DNA from: Rheinheimera mangrovi
GTDB lineage: Bacteria > Pseudomonadota > Gammaproteobacteria > Enterobacterales > Alteromonadaceae
Reading direction: 5' to 3'
Assembly (NCBI RefSeq): GCF_003990335.1
Contig: NZ_CP034683.1
Span: forward strand, 1,130,501-1,194,500
DNA length: 64,000 nt
Under the pieces are notes generated by a model. It was not told the DNA's origin. It made no database searches and saw only the letters and a list, made by a program, of their open reading frames with translations. Position numbers and translations under genes: made by a program. Shown piece by piece: positions 43,333 through 53,139 of the stretch; position 1 is the stretch's first letter; every line of letters begins with the position of its first letter.

Positions 43333-45270
43333 TCAAAACTTCAGCACTACAGACTCCAGCGGCGCTAAGTCGATTTGCACTGAAGCTTGGTCACCTGTCA
43401 CTTTTAACGAGGCTTTACGCTCAGATAACAGATCTTTAAGTTCAAAGCCGCTACCGCTTAATTTCCATTGTTGTACTAAATCTGTGGGTAGTTTTAACGC
43501 AAAGCTAGTAGCTATGCTGGCAAAGTTACTGGCCACTATCACTTTGGTTTTATCGTTAAAACGAGCGAAAGCATAGGTTTTATCGCTGTAACCTGCTGTG
43601 CCTTTGTTCACAGTATGCAGCTCCTGATAAGCGCCTTTAAAGACAGCTTCTGTTGCCGATAAGGTCATTAATTTGGTGTAAAACTCGCGCAGTTGTTTTT
43701 GTTCTGGTGTTAGTTTGCCACCATCGTATTTACCGTCGTTTAACCAATTTTGATGAGCAGGGACGCCTGCGTAGTCAAAAATACTAGTGCGGCTTGGGTC
43801 ACCAAAACCTGAATCTAAAGCACCGGCTTCACCGACTTCCTGGCCAAAATACAACATAGTAGGAGAGCTGCTGATCAAGGCGGACACCACCATAGCGGGT
43901 TTGGCTTTGTTGGCGTCACCGGCAAATTCAGGCGCGGCAATGCGCTGCTCGTCGTGGTTTTCTAAAAAGTGCAGCATATGGTGTTCAATATCCGCCATGC
44001 CTTTTTGCACGCTGGCAATAGCATCGGTACTGCCTTTGCCTTGCATCACCAGCTTTAAGCTGTCGTACATTTCCACTTTGTCGTACAGGTAATCCATTTT
44101 GCCGAGGCGAATATAGTCGCGGTATAAAGCAGGGTTATAGACTTCTGCCAATAAAAAGGCATCAGGGTTTTTGCTTTTAATGCTGGAGTTTAAAAAGCTC
44201 CAGAATTCGACCGGCACCATTTCAGCCATATCAAAACGGAAGCCGTCTACGCCTTTATCCAGCCAGTAAAAAGCGATGTCGCGGAATTTCAGCCAGGAGT
44301 TGGGTACGTCTTTGCCTTGCCAGAAGGCGGCGTGTTCTTGTACTGATTTATCGGCGTAGTCGGCAGGTAACCTATCAAAATCGTAGCTGCCGTCTGGTTT
44401 AACACCGTAGTTTACTTTGACGGTTTCATACCAGTCGTTAAAGTCAGGCTGAGCTAAACGTGAGCCATTGCCTGTCCATTTCGCCGGGTTTTCTGCAAAT
44501 TTGCCGTCGCTCAATGGATGCGATTCGCCGCCCAAAGGCTGATACCCGTTTTGTGCCACTGGTACCTGAAACGGCTGGCCAACCACGTAATAGAAGTTGT
44601 TGTCGCGTTTGTATTCCACGCTGGTGTCATCATTGGCGCCAAAATCTTCAATGCCAGCAGGTTTATCTAAGGACTGATAATGCCGTGCCACATGGTTTGG
44701 CACTATATCAATAATGACCTTTAAACCCTCTGCATGAGTGCGGTTGATCAGCGCCTGAAATTCCTGCAGTCGTTTGGCCGGGTCTACTGCTAAATCCGGG
44801 TTGACGCTGTAATAGTCTTTGACTGCATAAGGAGAGCCGGCGCGGCCTTTGACTACATCTGGATCGTCCTGGCTTATGCCATAAGCGCTGTAATCTCTAA
44901 TGACTGCATGATGCAAAATACCGGTGTACCAAACATAACTTGCGCCCAGCTCTTTAATGCCTTTCAGTGCCGCTTCGTTGATATCGTTAAACTTGCCGAC
45001 ACCGTTTTGTTCAATGGTGCCCCAGGGCTGATTGCTGTTGTTGCTATTGCCAAATAAGCGGGTGAACATCTGGTAGACCACCACTTTGCCTGCGGCTTGT
45101 TCGGCTTGAGGTTTTACCGGCGCTGGTTGTTCTGCCGCTTTTTTTACGTCAACTGATTGCGTCAGGTTTTGCACTGGCGCTTTACCACAGGATGCCAACA
45201 AGGCTAAAGCAAGGGCACTGAGCAGCACTGCTTTTTTCTGCGGCGCTGTGGAGTAAAAGGAAAATTGCAT
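43333..45270 (-). CDS. GH13 alpha-amylase-type lipoprotein
   Basis: Envelope-anchored enzyme hydrolysing alpha-1,4-glucans. The 645-residue protein has lipobox LLASCG (Cys28) and a 50-residue linker rich in Ala, Pro and Gln. The (beta/alpha)8 catalytic domain has the four GH13 regions: DIVPNHV (I), GFRFDMAEM with the nucleophile Asp (II), LLAEVYN with the acid Glu (III) and FLENHDEQR with the third Asp (IV). The last 90 residues form the beta-sandwich C domain. Monocistronic. It would feed maltodextrins to the periplasm, but no mal transporter is in view. Confidence 0.9.
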   Translation of the reverse strand: MQFSFYSTAPQKKAVLLSALALALLASCGKAPVQNLTQSVDVKKAAEQPAPVKPQAEQAAGKVVVYQMFTRLFGNSNNSNQPWGTIEQNGVGKFNDINEAALKGIKELGASYVWYTGILHHAVIRDYSAYGISQDDPDVVKGRAGSPYAVKDYYSVNPDLAVDPAKRLQEFQALINRTHAEGLKVIIDIVPNHVARHYQSLDKPAGIEDFGANDDTSVEYKRDNNFYYVVGQPFQVPVAQNGYQPLGGESHPLSDGKFAENPAKWTGNGSRLAQPDFNDWYETVKVNYGVKPDGSYDFDRLPADYADKSVQEHAAFWQGKDVPNSWLKFRDIAFYWLDKGVDGFRFDMAEMVPVEFWSFLNSSIKSKNPDAFLLAEVYNPALYRDYIRLGKMDYLYDKVEMYDSLKLVMQGKGSTDAIASVQKGMADIEHHMLHFLENHDEQRIAAPEFAGDANKAKPAMVVSALISSSPTMLYFGQEVGEAGALDSGFGDPSRTSIFDYAGVPAHQNWLNDGKYDGGKLTPEQKQLREFYTKLMTLSATEAVFKGAYQELHTVNKGTAGYSDKTYAFARFNDKTKVIVASNFASIATSFALKLPTDLVQQWKLSGSGFELKDLLSERKASLKVTGDQASVQIDLAPLESVVLKF

Positions 45271-45375
45271 CTTCGTCTGTTTCCATATCGTTTTTCCTTA
45301 TGCTAACACAGCCACTCTGTCTGGCTTTTTTACTGCATACGTTTTCATAACCAGACCATTTAAAGAGTCTGTTGG

Positions 45376-45642
45376 CTAGTTAGCTTCTATCCGCTTTAAA
45401 CGCTGGATAAAGCGATCTATATGCTCTTCGTCTTTAGCATCTATATGATATTTCTGGTGAAAGCCTAATGTGACTGTCACTTCATCGGCCACAAAATACA
45501 AGTCGTAGCCGTCAAAGCCACTGGCAATGGTCATGCCGTCCAGCTCAAAGCCTTTACCAAAAGGGGTGTCCACAGTCACCCCTTGTTGCTCTACTTTACT
45601 AAATACTTTCATCAGTAATTTTGTGTCTATTAAATTTTGCAT
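45376..45642 (-). CDS. DUF3081-like small protein
   Basis: An 88-residue soluble protein. LLMKVFSKVEQQG, FELDGMTIASGFDGYDLYFVAD, VTVTLGFHQKYHID and FIQRLKRIE together resemble DUF3081, a gammaproteobacterial family of unknown function. It is alpha/beta with no Cys and no signal. It probably has its own promoter (about 80 bases separate it from the divergent exported protein). Function cannot be proposed. Confidence 0.6.
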   Translation of the reverse strand: MQNLIDTKLLMKVFSKVEQQGVTVDTPFGKGFELDGMTIASGFDGYDLYFVADEVTVTLGFHQKYHIDAKDEEHIDRFIQRLKRIEAN

Positions 45643-45725
45643 AAGTATTCCTGAGTAGCCGCGCTGTTTTGCGTTATGGCGATTAATAAAGGTATAGTGC
45701 GGTTACGAAAAAAAGGAGTCCACGG

Positions 45726-46343
45726 ATGCAAATAACTAAAAAAACATTACTTATCAACGCCCTTTCCTTAACCGCTACTATTACCGTCAGTCTTGCTTCA
45801 TGGTCTGTTTCTGCTGCACCAAGCCCGGCACAACTGCAATTTTTTGACCAGTTAAAGGCCCTTTGTGGTAAAGCTTTTGCTGGCAAAACTACTGTGGATA
45901 ACCAACCCAGCCCGGCCTTTAGTGGCGATATGGTGATGCATGTGCGCGATTGCAGCGACACTCAAATTCAGGTGCCTTTTGTCGTTGGTGAAAACCGCTC
46001 CCGCACCTGGATTATTACCAAAACTGATTCAGGCCTGCAGTTGCAGCACCAACATAAGCATGAAGATGGCACAGATGATGAGTCTACTCTGTACGGTGGC
46101 CATACAGCTACACCAGGCTGGACTGAAGCTCAGAGTTTTCCTGCGGATGATTATTCTAAAAACCTCTTTATCAAAACCAAAACACCACAGTCCGTCGGCA
46201 ATACCTGGCATATGTATTTATACCCGAATGAAAGTTTCAGCTACCGTTTAACCCGCGAAGGCCGTGAATTTCGGGTGGATTTTGACTTAAGCAAAGCTGT
46301 CGCTTTACCAAAAGCCAACTGGGGTGCTGGTATACCCAAGTAA
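45726..46343 (+). CDS. Exported protein of unknown function
   Basis: A 205-residue periplasmic protein with a signal peptide (about 1-30, cleavage at VSAA-P). The mature part has one Cys pair (LKALCGKAF ... HVRDCSD) that may form a disulfide, then strands (VPFVVGENRSRTWIITKTD, LQLQHQHKHEDGTDDESTLYGG) and a C-terminal RLTREGREFRVDFDLSK. A short His/Lys/Glu stretch could touch metal. I recognise no family name, though similar exported proteins occur in aquatic gammaproteobacteria. Its stop codon lies inside a large palindrome that starts in the last codons. Confidence 0.65.
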   Translation: MQITKKTLLINALSLTATITVSLASWSVSAAPSPAQLQFFDQLKALCGKAFAGKTTVDNQPSPAFSGDMVMHVRDCSDTQIQVPFVVGENRSRTWIITKTDSGLQLQHQHKHEDGTDDESTLYGGHTATPGWTEAQSFPADDYSKNLFIKTKTPQSVGNTWHMYLYPNESFSYRLTREGREFRVDFDLSKAVALPKANWGAGIPK

Positions 46344-46384
46344 CTTCAAGAAGCTGAAACTCGCATCTTGAGGTCACTTGGGTA
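46333..46384. repeat. Large imperfect palindrome (REP-like) at a gene's 3' end
   Basis: Arms of 19 bases (TACCCAAGTAACTTCAAGA and TCTTGAGGTCACTTGGGTA) match at 17 positions, separated by 14 bases. There is no U-run, so it is not a standard terminator. It looks like a dispersed intergenic palindromic repeat as known from Shewanella-like genomes. It contains the TAA of the upstream gene (46341-46343). Confidence 0.6.
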
Positions 46385-46524
46385 TTAATTACGCAATTAA
46401 CAGCAAAATCACCGCTAATGGGGCAAAAGCTGCGATAACAGCTCTGGTCAGGTGCAGCGCGCTTGGTTAGTATCAGAGAGTCAGTTTATATCAATATACA
46501 AAACAATAATAAATCGGGAGTGTT

Positions 46525-48228
46525 ATGAGACCACAATTTTGGTTTTCAGCCACAACGCTGACCGTGATGGCCGCTTTAACCTTAACAGCTTGTTCTAAAC
46601 CAGCTGAACAGGAACAAACAGCCAGCAACGCAGCCGTTGAACCCGCCAAAGCAGCTACAGCTTTGGCTGGGACTGAGTTTAACTCAGCTTATAAAGACTA
46701 CTTAAAAACTCTGGCTTCTGATGAATTTCAGGGCCGTATGCCTGCAACTCCAGGCGAAGAAAAAACCATTAACTATATCTCCGAGCAATTTAAACGTATT
46801 GGGCTCAAAGGTATTGATGGGGATAGCTACTTACAGCCTGTGTCTTTAGTTCGTATTGACCCTAAAGAAGTGTCTGGCCTTAAACTGGCGGGCGATAAGC
46901 TTAATGCTGAACTGAAATACAAAGAACAAATGATGGCCTGGACCACGCAAGTCACTGAACAGGTTGAAGTCAAAGACAGCGAGTTAGTTTTTGTCGGTTA
47001 CGGCATAGTAGCGCCAGAATACGACTGGAACGACTACGAAGGTCTGGACGTCAAAGGCAAAACAGTGGTGATGTTTGTCAACGATCCGGGTTTTGCCACT
47101 AAGGATCCAAATCTCTTTACCGGTAATGCCATGACTTATTATGGTCGCTGGACATACAAATACGAAGAAGCTGCTCGTCAGGGCGCGGCCATGGCTTTGA
47201 TCATTCACGAAACTGAACCCGCTTCTTACGGCTGGCAGGTGATAGCTGGTGGTTCGCCTACTAAGTTTGATCTGATTAATCCAAATAAAAATATGGACAG
47301 ATCCAAAGTGGAAGGCTGGCTGACTACTGAGTCGGCGCAGCAATTGTTTGCCTCTATGGGCACTGACATTGAAACCATGCGCCAAAAAGCACTGAGCAAA
47401 GACTTTGCACCAGTGCCTATGGGCGTAACAGCTTCGGTTTCAGTGAAAAACAATATCAGTGAACTGACGTCAAACAATGTGATGGGTTACATCGAAGGCT
47501 CAGAAAAACCAGACGAAGTGGTGCTGTATATGGGCCACTGGGATCACCTGGGCGTGGATTTCTCTAATCCAAAAGACAAAGTCTTTAACGGTGCACAAGA
47601 CAACGCCAGCGGCACTGCCGCTGTGATTGCTTTAGCCGAACATTTCGCCAAACAACCTAAGCCAAAACGCTCAGTGGCGTTCCTGGCGGTAACGGCTGAG
47701 GAACGTGGTTTATTAGGTTCAGCCTGGTATGCAGCTCATCCGGTATTTCCGCTGAATAAAACTGTCGCTGGTATCAATATGGATGTGATGAACGTCTATG
47801 GCCCGATGAAAGATATGGTGGTAGTGGGCCATAACAACTCAGAGCTGGAAAACCTGCTGACTAAATACACTGAACAGCAAGGCCGTTATGTAGCGCCTGA
47901 GCCAAGCCCTGAGCATGGTTCTTTCTACCGCTCAGACCACTTCAATCTGGCCAAAGTTGGCGTGCCTATGTTGTACGCTAAAGGTGGCATCGACAGTTTT
48001 GAACATGGCAAAGAGTGGGGCGCAGCCCAGAAGAAAGAATACAACGTGTGCTGTTACCATAAAGCCGCTGACGAATTTAACGACAGCTGGGATTTACGGG
48101 GTGTGCAGCAGGACATGAATGTGTTCTATCAGGTAGGTAACGAACTTGCCAACTCAGATCAGTGGCCAAACTGGTTTGAAGGTCGCGAGTTCCGCGCCAT
48201 TCGGGATGCCTCATTGGCTTCTAAGTAA
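46525..48228 (+). CDS. M28 family metallopeptidase lipoprotein, copy 1
   Basis: Two-zinc aminopeptidase-type exopeptidase, probably envelope-bound. The 567-residue protein has lipobox TLTACSK (Cys23). A PA-like insert (about 150-280, with VFVGYGIVAPEYDWNDY and GKTVVMFVND) is followed by the catalytic core with five metal ligands visible: His338 (MGHWDHLG), Asp359 (GAQDNASG), Glu392/Glu393 (TAEERGLLG), Asp420 (NMDVMN) and His472 (YRSDHFNLA). It is followed 62 bases on by a paralogue. A terminator lies between them, so each is transcribed separately or the second depends on read-through. Confidence 0.92.
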   Translation: MRPQFWFSATTLTVMAALTLTACSKPAEQEQTASNAAVEPAKAATALAGTEFNSAYKDYLKTLASDEFQGRMPATPGEEKTINYISEQFKRIGLKGIDGDSYLQPVSLVRIDPKEVSGLKLAGDKLNAELKYKEQMMAWTTQVTEQVEVKDSELVFVGYGIVAPEYDWNDYEGLDVKGKTVVMFVNDPGFATKDPNLFTGNAMTYYGRWTYKYEEAARQGAAMALIIHETEPASYGWQVIAGGSPTKFDLINPNKNMDRSKVEGWLTTESAQQLFASMGTDIETMRQKALSKDFAPVPMGVTASVSVKNNISELTSNNVMGYIEGSEKPDEVVLYMGHWDHLGVDFSNPKDKVFNGAQDNASGTAAVIALAEHFAKQPKPKRSVAFLAVTAEERGLLGSAWYAAHPVFPLNKTVAGINMDVMNVYGPMKDMVVVGHNNSELENLLTKYTEQQGRYVAPEPSPEHGSFYRSDHFNLAKVGVPMLYAKGGIDSFEHGKEWGAAQKKEYNVCCYHKAADEFNDSWDLRGVQQDMNVFYQVGNELANSDQWPNWFEGREFRAIRDASLASK

Positions 48229-48246
48229 AAGTGAGTCAAAGATCAT

Positions 48247-48278
48247 AAGGCAGAGCATCGACTCTGCCTTATTTTTTT
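48247..48278 (+). terminator. Rho-independent terminator between the two M28 genes
   Basis: A 9-bp stem (AAGGCAGAG / CTCTGCCTT) with a six-base loop and ATTTTTTT after it. It begins 18 bases after the first peptidase's stop and ends 12 bases before the second gene, leaving no room for a second promoter in between. Confidence 0.88.
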
Positions 48279-48290
48279 AAAAGGAAATCT

Positions 48291-49919
48291 ATGAATAAGT
48301 TAGTAACCACTCTGGCTTTGAGTCTGGTTTTTACCGCCAGTGCCGCTGAGCCGGCATTAGTACAAACCGACTTTAATGCTAATTTTGCCCGCTATTTTGA
48401 AAAAGTAGCGTCGGATGAAATGCAGGGCCGTGCTCCGGCTACTGAAGGTGAAAAGCGCACTGTCGCTTACCTTGAAACTGAATTTAAACGTTTAGGTTTA
48501 ACGGCATACAAAGAAGGCAGTTACCGTCAGGCTGTGCCAGTGGTACAAATTGATCCTGTGGCGGTTTCCAGCATGACCTTAACTGGCGATAAAACCGCTG
48601 CTAATCTGGTGTACAAAACTGACATGATGGCCTGGTCAACCCGCATGCAGCCAGAAATTAAGGTCGAAAACAGCGAGATGGTATTTGCCGGTTACGGCAT
48701 AGTGGCGCCTGAATACAACTGGAACGATTACAAAGATTTAGATGTAAAAGGCAAAACAGTGGTGGTGCTGGTAAACGATCCGGGTTTTGCCACTCAGGAC
48801 GAAAAACTTTTTACCGGTAATGCCATGACCTACTACGGTCGCTGGACTTACAAATATGAAGAAGCAGCCCGTCAGGGCGCAGCCATGCTGTTGATAGTGC
48901 ACGAAACTGAAGCCGCCAGTTATGGCTGGAATGTGGTCTCTGGCACCAGCCCAATTCGGTTTGAACTGGCCAATGCCAATAAAAACATGCACAAAGCTCA
49001 GGTGGAAGGCTGGTTATCTCTGGACGCTGCCGAGCGTTTATTTGCCGCCAATGGCAGTAGCTTAAAAGAGATGAAAGCCAAAGCATTAAAGCCTGATTTT
49101 AAGGCGATACCACTGAATGCCAAAGCCAGTATCAGCATCAAAAACAACCTGCGCGAAATCGACTCCAATAACGTGATTGGTTTTATCCCTGGCAGTAAAA
49201 AGCCGGATGAAGCTGTAATTTATATGGCGCATTGGGACCATTTTGGTCTGGATTTCAGCCGCAGTGATGACAAAATTTTTAACGGTGCTCAGGATAATGC
49301 CGGTGGTATTGCCGGTTTATTAGCGCTGGCTGAGAAATTTAAACAAGGCCCTGCACCAGAGCGTTCCATCGCTTTTGTGGCCGTTACCGCAGAAGAACGA
49401 GGTTTGTTAGGTTCACGCTGGTATGCTGAACATCCCCTGTTTCCGGTCCATAAAACCGTAGCCGGTATCAATATGGACATTATGAATGTCTACGGCCCAA
49501 TGCGTGATGTGATGGTATTTGGTTATGGCAGCTCAGAGCTGGAGCCTATTCTGGCTAAATATGCCAAAGCGCAAAACCGCTACATAGCACCAGAACCTAC
49601 ACCACAGGATGGTTTTTATTACCGCTCAGACCACTTTAATCTGGCGAAAAAAGGCGTACCTATGCTGTATGCCCGTGGTGGTATCGACAGTGTCGCCCAT
49701 GGTAAAGACTGGGGCCTGCAGCAACGCAAAAACTACGTCACGGACTACTACCACAAGGTGAACGACGAGTTTGATCCGAACTGGGATTTACGAGGTTCAC
49801 AGCAGGATTTATTCCTGTTTTATCAGGTAGGTTTAGAGGTGGCGAACAGCCAAAGCTGGCCTAACTGGTTGCCCGGTAAAGAGTTTAAAGCGATACGGGA
49901 TAAATCGCTGCAGCCTTAA
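48291..49919 (+). CDS. M28 family metallopeptidase, copy 2
   Basis: A 542-residue paralogue of the preceding gene, sharing most motifs word for word: MAHWDHFG-like zinc His, GAQDNAGG, VTAEERGLLGS, NMDIMNVYG and YRSDHFNLAK. It differs in using an ordinary Sec signal (MNKLVTTLALSLVFTASA) instead of a lipobox, so it should be soluble in the periplasm or secreted. It also has YVTDYYHKVNDEF where copy 1 has VCCYHKAADEF. Tandem duplication with altered localisation is the simplest reading. Its AAAGGAA site lies inside the terminator's U-tract tail. Confidence 0.92.
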   Translation: MNKLVTTLALSLVFTASAAEPALVQTDFNANFARYFEKVASDEMQGRAPATEGEKRTVAYLETEFKRLGLTAYKEGSYRQAVPVVQIDPVAVSSMTLTGDKTAANLVYKTDMMAWSTRMQPEIKVENSEMVFAGYGIVAPEYNWNDYKDLDVKGKTVVVLVNDPGFATQDEKLFTGNAMTYYGRWTYKYEEAARQGAAMLLIVHETEAASYGWNVVSGTSPIRFELANANKNMHKAQVEGWLSLDAAERLFAANGSSLKEMKAKALKPDFKAIPLNAKASISIKNNLREIDSNNVIGFIPGSKKPDEAVIYMAHWDHFGLDFSRSDDKIFNGAQDNAGGIAGLLALAEKFKQGPAPERSIAFVAVTAEERGLLGSRWYAEHPLFPVHKTVAGINMDIMNVYGPMRDVMVFGYGSSELEPILAKYAKAQNRYIAPEPTPQDGFYYRSDHFNLAKKGVPMLYARGGIDSVAHGKDWGLQQRKNYVTDYYHKVNDEFDPNWDLRGSQQDLFLFYQVGLEVANSQSWPNWLPGKEFKAIRDKSLQP

Positions 49920-49933
49920 ATTTTCCCAAAGCA

Positions 49934-49958
49934 AGCCAGCCTTAGAGCTGGCTTTTTT
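49934..49958 (+). terminator. Rho-independent terminator of the second M28 gene
   Basis: A 7-bp stem (AGCCAGC / GCTGGCT) with a six-base loop and a T-run (TTTTTT), 14 bases after the stop. Confidence 0.88.
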
Positions 49959-50138
49959 CTGCAATTTTGTTGTGTTACTCGGTCCAGTCCTAAAAATATA
50001 GCACTAAAGTTGGCCGCTTCTCACTAGAGGAATATTGGCCTCTTTTTCCTGATTTTCTCCGATTTTTTTCTCATTTTGCCGAACATTTCTTTTGCTTTGC
50101 CGGAAATTGAAGCTCGTATTTATTTCTTTGTCTGTTAG

Positions 50139-50167
50139 TTGACAGAGTAATAATCATACAATAGCAT
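50139..50167 (+). promoter_or_regulatory. Sigma-70 promoter of the first TonB receptor gene
   Basis: A consensus TTGACA, a 17-bp spacer and TAGCAT (four of six). It leaves a leader of about 85 bases before the receptor ATG at 50259. The rest of the 339-base gap after the M28 terminator (49959-50138) shows no gene, hairpin or palindrome that I can name. Confidence 0.7.
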
Positions 50168-50258
50168 GATTTGAGAAATGATAAAAAAATGCCTCGAAGG
50201 TCTGCTGTGTTTTGACCGGGAAGGTGTAATAAAACCACGACAAGGGGAGAAGAAGCTC

Positions 50259-53087
50259 ATGTTTAAGCGATCCGTCTTAAGCAGTGCGGTGTCTATGGCT
50301 TTAGTTCTGTTAAGCCAGCCAGTTACTGCAGCGCAAGAAGATAACAAAGCAACAAGTGTAGAAATTATTGAAGTCAAAGGCATCAGAGGCAGTTTGAATA
50401 AAGCGCTTGATGTAAAACGTCACAACGAACAAATTGTCGATGCCATAGTGGCGGAAGACATAGGTAAATTCCCGGACAACAATGTCGTCGAGTCGCTGCA
50501 ACGAGTCACTGGTGTTCAGGTGACTAACCGCGGTTCAGGCGAAGTATCAGCTGTATCTATCCGTGGTTTAAGCGACATTACTACGACTGTGAATGGCCGT
50601 AATATATTTACTGCCGCAGGTACAGCAGTTGCATTACAAGACATTCCTGCCAGTTTGTTAAAACAAGTTGATGTCTACAAAACCCGTTCTGCCAGCCAGA
50701 TTGAAAGTGGTATTGCAGGCTCCATCGATGTAAAAACGCACAGACCTTTTGATTTTGACGGCGCTAAGTTTATTGCCACAGCCCGTGGTATTTACACCGA
50801 GCAAAATGAAGAAACTAACCCGACTTTAAGTGCGCTTGCCAGCAATAACTGGGAGTTGGATGCAGGTCGCTTTGGTGCTTTAGTCAACCTGTCATTTTCC
50901 CGCATGAAATACCGCGATCAAAGCGTCACAGCCGGTGCTATGGTGCCTTTTATGACAGCTAATCCTACAGCGCCTTTTACGCCATACGAGCGTATTTTCC
51001 TTGATAAACCTGGTGTGGCTGAAAATCCAATCTGGCAACCTGGCTTGCTGAATGGTTTGCCATCTGCCAGTGGTTCCACTTTAAATGTGAATGGTGTTGC
51101 TACGCCTTATATCCTGGGTCGAGATGCTATTTTCCAGAGCGACTACAACGGTAAACGTGAGCGTCCTGCGGCCAATATCTCTTTGCAGTTTGCGCCAAAT
51201 GATAAATCGGAATATGTGTTTGAGTCATTTTATAACGGTTTCCGGAACGAAGGTTTTAACAGTCTGCTGTTCTCTTTTGCTGACTGGTGGGGCAGTTATG
51301 GCGGCATGACGCCAGCTCAGGCTGCAGCCTCTGCCAACGTGGTTTTGCATCCTGGTACTAATATTGTCAAATCCCGCTCAGTGAATGACCCTTGGGTCTT
51401 TACCAGTGGTGATTTATCTACAGGTAAAACTGACAGTTATCTGCATGCTATTGGCGGCAAGTGGGAATTGTCTGATGAAATGACGCTGAAGTCTGAACTG
51501 GTGTATCAGGATAGTGAATACAGCAGCGACTTTTTTGCCATGCGTTTTGTACGTCCCGGCAATAACTACAAACTGAATGTCGATTTTAACGAAAACGGCG
51601 GTATACCTGGCTTCAACTTTGAAGACAATCCGGCAACCGCCGCTGTGGATGAATCCAGTATGGCCGATCCGTCAGCCTATCTGACTGATAGCATGTATGA
51701 CAATGCCAACAGCGATGTGGGTGACGCAGTAACTTTTACTTCAGATTTAACTTACGCTCTGGATGGTTTCTTTACCACAGTGGAAACTGGTGTGCGCTAT
51801 GACAAGCGTGGTGCGACCACCTCTTTTAGTCGCCAGGACCGTTGTTGTGGTGGCGCTGTGAATGTCGGCACTGTTGACGGATTAGCTGCAATCAACAGTG
51901 GTTTTATGGATGGTGAAGCTAACGTACCTACCTCATGGGCTGTGGCGAATGGTCACTATATTCGTGATAATGCTGATCAATTCCGCACAATGTATGGCAT
52001 GAACAAGCTGAATTTACAGCGTTCTTTTGATATTGACGCCACTACGTTATCTTTGTATTTGCAGAGCAAATTTGAAACTGAAGTGGCCGGCCGTGTGTTA
52101 AACGGTGAAATTGGTGCCCGTTATACTGGCATAGACACAGATTCAATGTTTTGGCAGGAAAGCGCGCCAGGTGCTGTTCAGCCGTCGACTGCAGGCGAGA
52201 GTAAAACCCGTAAAATTTTGCCAAGCTTGTCTGCCCGTTATCAGTTAACTGACGATGTCCAGGCACGTGTGGCTTATACTGAAACACTGCGTTATCCGGG
52301 CTTTGGTGATTTAAATCCTTTGATCATCTACAACGAAGACGTAACAGGTATTGGTTATGGTACAGCGGGTGGCGGTAACCCTGACTTAAAACCAACTGAA
52401 TCACAAAACTATGATTTTTCACTGGAATGGTATTTTGCTGATGCCAGCTCGTTATACGGCACAGTGTTTAGACGTGATATTGATGGTTTTGTGGTGGGCT
52501 TCCGCCGTTCAGTAACAGCACCAAAATCTGCAACTGATCCAACGCCTTACAAATTCGTATTAACACAGCCATACAACGCTTCTAATGGCGAGTTGTCAGG
52601 TGCTGAAATTGGTTTAGTCTGGTTCCCTGACTATTTACCACAAGCATTGGATGGTTTTGGTGTGCAGGCCAGTTATACCCGCTTGTCGTCGCAACAAACT
52701 ACACCTGATACCAATAGTGAAGGCGAAATCACCGGCTACAGAGACACCGATCTGTTTGGCGTGTCTGATTCGTCTTACAGCATAGTGCTGGCCTATGACA
52801 AAAACGATCTGAATATGAGATTGTCTTATGCATGGCGTAAAGGGTTCCTGGCTAACTATGAAGCGGCTCTGTTTGCTAACCCGCTGGAAATGCGTCGTAA
52901 AGACGAAGCCAGCATGGACTTCCAATTAAGCTACAAGCTGACAGAACAGTTTGAGCTGACGCTGGACGGCACCAACCTGACCAACGAGCTGTATCAGAGC
53001 TACTATGGCAATGATGCAACCACAGGTAACTTTGGTACCGCCTTATACAGCCGTACTTTCGCCCTGGGCGTGCGTTACAGCATGTAA
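50259..53087 (+). CDS. TonB-dependent receptor (TIGR01782-like)
   Basis: A 942-residue outer-membrane active transporter. Signal peptide 1-24, a TonB-box-like SVEIIEVKGIRGSL at about 33-46, then the plug (IGKFPDNNVVESLQRVTGVQV, a hallmark of the Xanthomonas/Caulobacter-type TIGR01782 group) and a long beta-barrel ending RTFALGVRYSM. A CCGG segment (QDRCCGGAVN) occurs in a barrel loop. Members often import oligosaccharides or their degradation products. No partner sugar genes are adjacent. The ATG at 50259 with AGGGGAG spacing is preferred over the open-frame start 27 codons upstream. Confidence 0.93.
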   Translation: MFKRSVLSSAVSMALVLLSQPVTAAQEDNKATSVEIIEVKGIRGSLNKALDVKRHNEQIVDAIVAEDIGKFPDNNVVESLQRVTGVQVTNRGSGEVSAVSIRGLSDITTTVNGRNIFTAAGTAVALQDIPASLLKQVDVYKTRSASQIESGIAGSIDVKTHRPFDFDGAKFIATARGIYTEQNEETNPTLSALASNNWELDAGRFGALVNLSFSRMKYRDQSVTAGAMVPFMTANPTAPFTPYERIFLDKPGVAENPIWQPGLLNGLPSASGSTLNVNGVATPYILGRDAIFQSDYNGKRERPAANISLQFAPNDKSEYVFESFYNGFRNEGFNSLLFSFADWWGSYGGMTPAQAAASANVVLHPGTNIVKSRSVNDPWVFTSGDLSTGKTDSYLHAIGGKWELSDEMTLKSELVYQDSEYSSDFFAMRFVRPGNNYKLNVDFNENGGIPGFNFEDNPATAAVDESSMADPSAYLTDSMYDNANSDVGDAVTFTSDLTYALDGFFTTVETGVRYDKRGATTSFSRQDRCCGGAVNVGTVDGLAAINSGFMDGEANVPTSWAVANGHYIRDNADQFRTMYGMNKLNLQRSFDIDATTLSLYLQSKFETEVAGRVLNGEIGARYTGIDTDSMFWQESAPGAVQPSTAGESKTRKILPSLSARYQLTDDVQARVAYTETLRYPGFGDLNPLIIYNEDVTGIGYGTAGGGNPDLKPTESQNYDFSLEWYFADASSLYGTVFRRDIDGFVVGFRRSVTAPKSATDPTPYKFVLTQPYNASNGELSGAEIGLVWFPDYLPQALDGFGVQASYTRLSSQQTTPDTNSEGEITGYRDTDLFGVSDSSYSIVLAYDKNDLNMRLSYAWRKGFLANYEAALFANPLEMRRKDEASMDFQLSYKLTEQFELTLDGTNLTNELYQSYYGNDATTGNFGTALYSRTFALGVRYSM

Positions 53088-53112
53088 TACAACAGTGAGT
53101 TGTTACAGATCA

Positions 53113-53139
53113 AAAACACCGGACTTGTTCCGGTGTTTT
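53113..53139 (+). terminator. Rho-independent terminator of the first TonB receptor gene
   Basis: An 11-bp stem (AAAACACCGGA / TCCGGTGTTTT) with a five-base loop, then ATTTTTATC. It begins 25 bases after the receptor stop. Confidence 0.92.
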
